Positions 5,641 through 6,880 of a stretch of DNA of 6,880 nt are shown in pieces. The position numbers and the translations under genes are program-made. This DNA is from CAYUNN01 sp964607015. GTDB lineage: Bacteria > Patescibacteriota > Minisyncoccia > Minisyncoccales > JAGGXC01. The stretch lies in the NCBI GenBank assembly GCA_964607015.1, contig CAZSHN010000022.1, positions 1 to 6,880 on the forward strand, written 5' to 3'. Under the pieces are notes generated by a model that saw only the letters and a program-made list of their open reading frames with translations, was not told the origin of the DNA and searched no databases. The number at the start of each line of letters is the position of its first letter. Positions within the stretch are counted from its first letter, which is position 1.

Positions 5641-5644
5641 AACT

Positions 5645-6829
5645 ATGAAATTTAAATATTTATTTTTACTTGCTATTATCTTCGTTGCTTTTGGTTTTTC
5701 TTTATCCTTGAACGCCCAGATGTCGCCACAAGATTCAATTTCTTCTATAATTAGTGCTTATCGTTCTTATAAAGAAATTGAAGATGTTTCTATAAATAAT
5801 CCAACAGTCGTCGAGGTTCCTTTTGATGTTGATTTTATTGAACGTTTCAATTTTGCTGTTTTAGATGAAAATACAAATTCTTTTCAACCATACTTTTTTA
5901 AGCAAGAAGTATTAATAAATGAAATACCAGTATCGGTCAATACAAGTCCAAGAGTTGCTAGTGCGAACAAAATGATTGACGAAAATACAAGAACATACGC
6001 CGATTTTCCATTGCCAGAGAATACTCAAGGAAAAGTGCAAATTGTTTTGTCTGGATCCTCTCCTATTACTTCTTCTGCTTTAACTGTTTTACTTGATAAT
6101 AATGTTGCTCTTCCAACCTCTGTAGAAATTCGTGCGTTAGTTGGCAGTCAAAATAAAATTATTGTTGCACGTAAGAAAATGAACCAGCAAACTATTTATT
6201 TTCCTCAAACTACTTCAAAGAGATGGACAGTTACTTTTTATTTCGGTCAGCCACTTCGTATTAGTGAGTTAAAATTAAGGCAAGATAATGTTACAAAATC
6301 AAGTGTTAACGCTGTTAGATTTTTAGCCTATCCAAATCATTCTTATCGTATTTATTTTGATCCTGACAGATTAGTCTCGGTGCCAACGATTGCAGGTGGC
6401 AATCTTGCTAACGTGAAAGATGTAGAAATTATTCCTGTTTCAAAAATAAAGGATAATTCAGATTATGTTATTGCTGACACTGATAACGATGGAGTTCCTG
6501 ATATTTACGATAATTGTGTCGATGTTTCTAATCCTGATCAGGAAGATACAAACGATAATGGAGTGGGTGATTTATGTGAAGATTGGGACTTAGATGGTGT
6601 TATCAATGTTCATGATAATTGTCCTGATAAATATAATCCAGGTCAAAAGGATACTGATGGTGATGGAGCTGGAGATAAATGTGACGACGAAGATAGTCGT
6701 ATAACCGAACGTTATCCTTGGATTCCATGGGTTGGTATTGGGTCTGCCGCCCTTGTTTTAGTCGTTCTTTTTGCCTTAACAGCAAAATCTATTGGCACTA
6801 AAGAAGAAAAAGATCAAGAACAGATATAA
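5645..6829 (+). CDS. Exported, membrane-anchored surface protein with thrombospondin type 3 repeats
   Basis: This 394-residue protein has a signal peptide at 1-25 (KFK, a hydrophobic core, LNA|Q-like site). A region rich in beta-strand patterns follows (about 50-265), including VVEVPFDVDFIERFNFAVLD (55-74) and a discoidin-like stretch at about 112-215. Next come calcium-binding thrombospondin type 3 repeats at 278-350: DTDNDGVPD, DTNDNGVGD, DLDGVI and DTDGDGAGD, with Cys at 291, 311, 326 and 346 spaced 20-15-20. A C-terminal membrane helix (about 359-380) and a charged tail anchor it. The Asp-rich repeats should bind Ca2+ and stiffen a stalk close to the membrane. The N-terminal pattern resembles DUF3999, a family that in my memory is often encoded beside DUF2339, but the match by eye is remote. 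Ligand and function are unknown. Four bases separate it from the DUF2339 gene and no Shine-Dalgarno is visible. Confidence 0.85.
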   Translation: MKFKYLFLLAIIFVAFGFSLSLNAQMSPQDSISSIISAYRSYKEIEDVSINNPTVVEVPFDVDFIERFNFAVLDENTNSFQPYFFKQEVLINEIPVSVNTSPRVASANKMIDENTRTYADFPLPENTQGKVQIVLSGSSPITSSALTVLLDNNVALPTSVEIRALVGSQNKIIVARKKMNQQTIYFPQTTSKRWTVTFYFGQPLRISELKLRQDNVTKSSVNAVRFLAYPNHSYRIYFDPDRLVSVPTIAGGNLANVKDVEIIPVSKIKDNSDYVIADTDNDGVPDIYDNCVDVSNPDQEDTNDNGVGDLCEDWDLDGVINVHDNCPDKYNPGQKDTDGDGAGDKCDDEDSRITERYPWIPWVGIGSAALVLVVLFALTAKSIGTKEEKDQEQI

Positions 6830-6850
6830 ATTGGATATTTTTAGGATATT

Positions 6851-6879
6851 TTGTTGAAAGACTTGTTCTATGTTATTAT
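6851..6879 (+). promoter_or_regulatory. Possible promoter for a gene beyond the right edge
   Basis: TGTTATTAT (6871-6879) is an extended -10 with TATTAT at 6874-6879. TTGTTG (6851-6856) lies 17 bases upstream as a weak -35. It begins 22 bases after the surface-protein stop. No hairpin terminator is seen between 6830 and 6850, so read-through from the operon is also possible. Confidence 0.4.
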
Positions 6880-6880
6880 G

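Noticed and set aside
6830..6850. Direct repeat GGATATTTT and a search for a terminator after the surface protein
   Set aside because: The two short AT-rich copies form no hairpin, so no terminator can be supported in the bases shown.

Overview
The window looks like chromosomal sequence from a small-genome, AT-rich bacterium of the Candidate Phyla Radiation (Patescibacteria), most likely a Parcubacteria-type lineage. This is inferred from several signs together: two short type IV secretion-type pilin-like proteins of the kind common in that group, a TsaD with a long charged insertion, a small helical domain on a DUF2339 membrane protein that I remember from patescibacterial proteins, tRNA genes without an encoded CCA, and few if any Shine-Dalgarno sequences. 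I see no insertion sequence, CRISPR array, phage gene or rRNA, and no pseudogene. Gene density is high and no gene-free stretch exceeds about 150 bases.

Region 1 (1-978, plus strand) holds the 3' end of one small exported pilin-like gene and a complete paralogue with a signal peptide. Both have Cys-containing exported parts and two membrane helices. The pair ends at two successive hairpins, of which the second is a strong terminator. Region 2 (980-1136) is a monocistronic tRNA-Leu(UAG) with an almost ideal promoter. Its terminator also serves the minus-strand operon that converges on it.

Region 3 (1159-3496, minus strand) is a compact operon tsaD - prsW-family protease - hsp20. It combines tRNA t6A modification, a glutamic-type membrane protease and a small heat-shock chaperone. 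Region 4 (3497-3759) is a divergent intergenic stretch. It has an 8-bp inverted repeat overlapping the likely tsaD and tRNA-Glu promoters, then tRNA-Glu(UUC), a strong terminator and an extended -10 promoter.

Region 5 (3760-6829, plus strand) is a two-gene operon with a 4-base gap. The first gene encodes a DUF2339-family multi-spanning membrane protein with an added cytoplasmic-type helical domain. The second encodes an exported, C-terminally anchored protein with an all-beta N-terminal region reminiscent of DUF3999 and two pairs of thrombospondin type 3 calcium-binding repeats next to the membrane. This pair is the best candidate for a poorly described system: an envelope module with a Ca-stiffened stalk on the cell surface. 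A probable promoter at the right edge points to another gene just outside the window.
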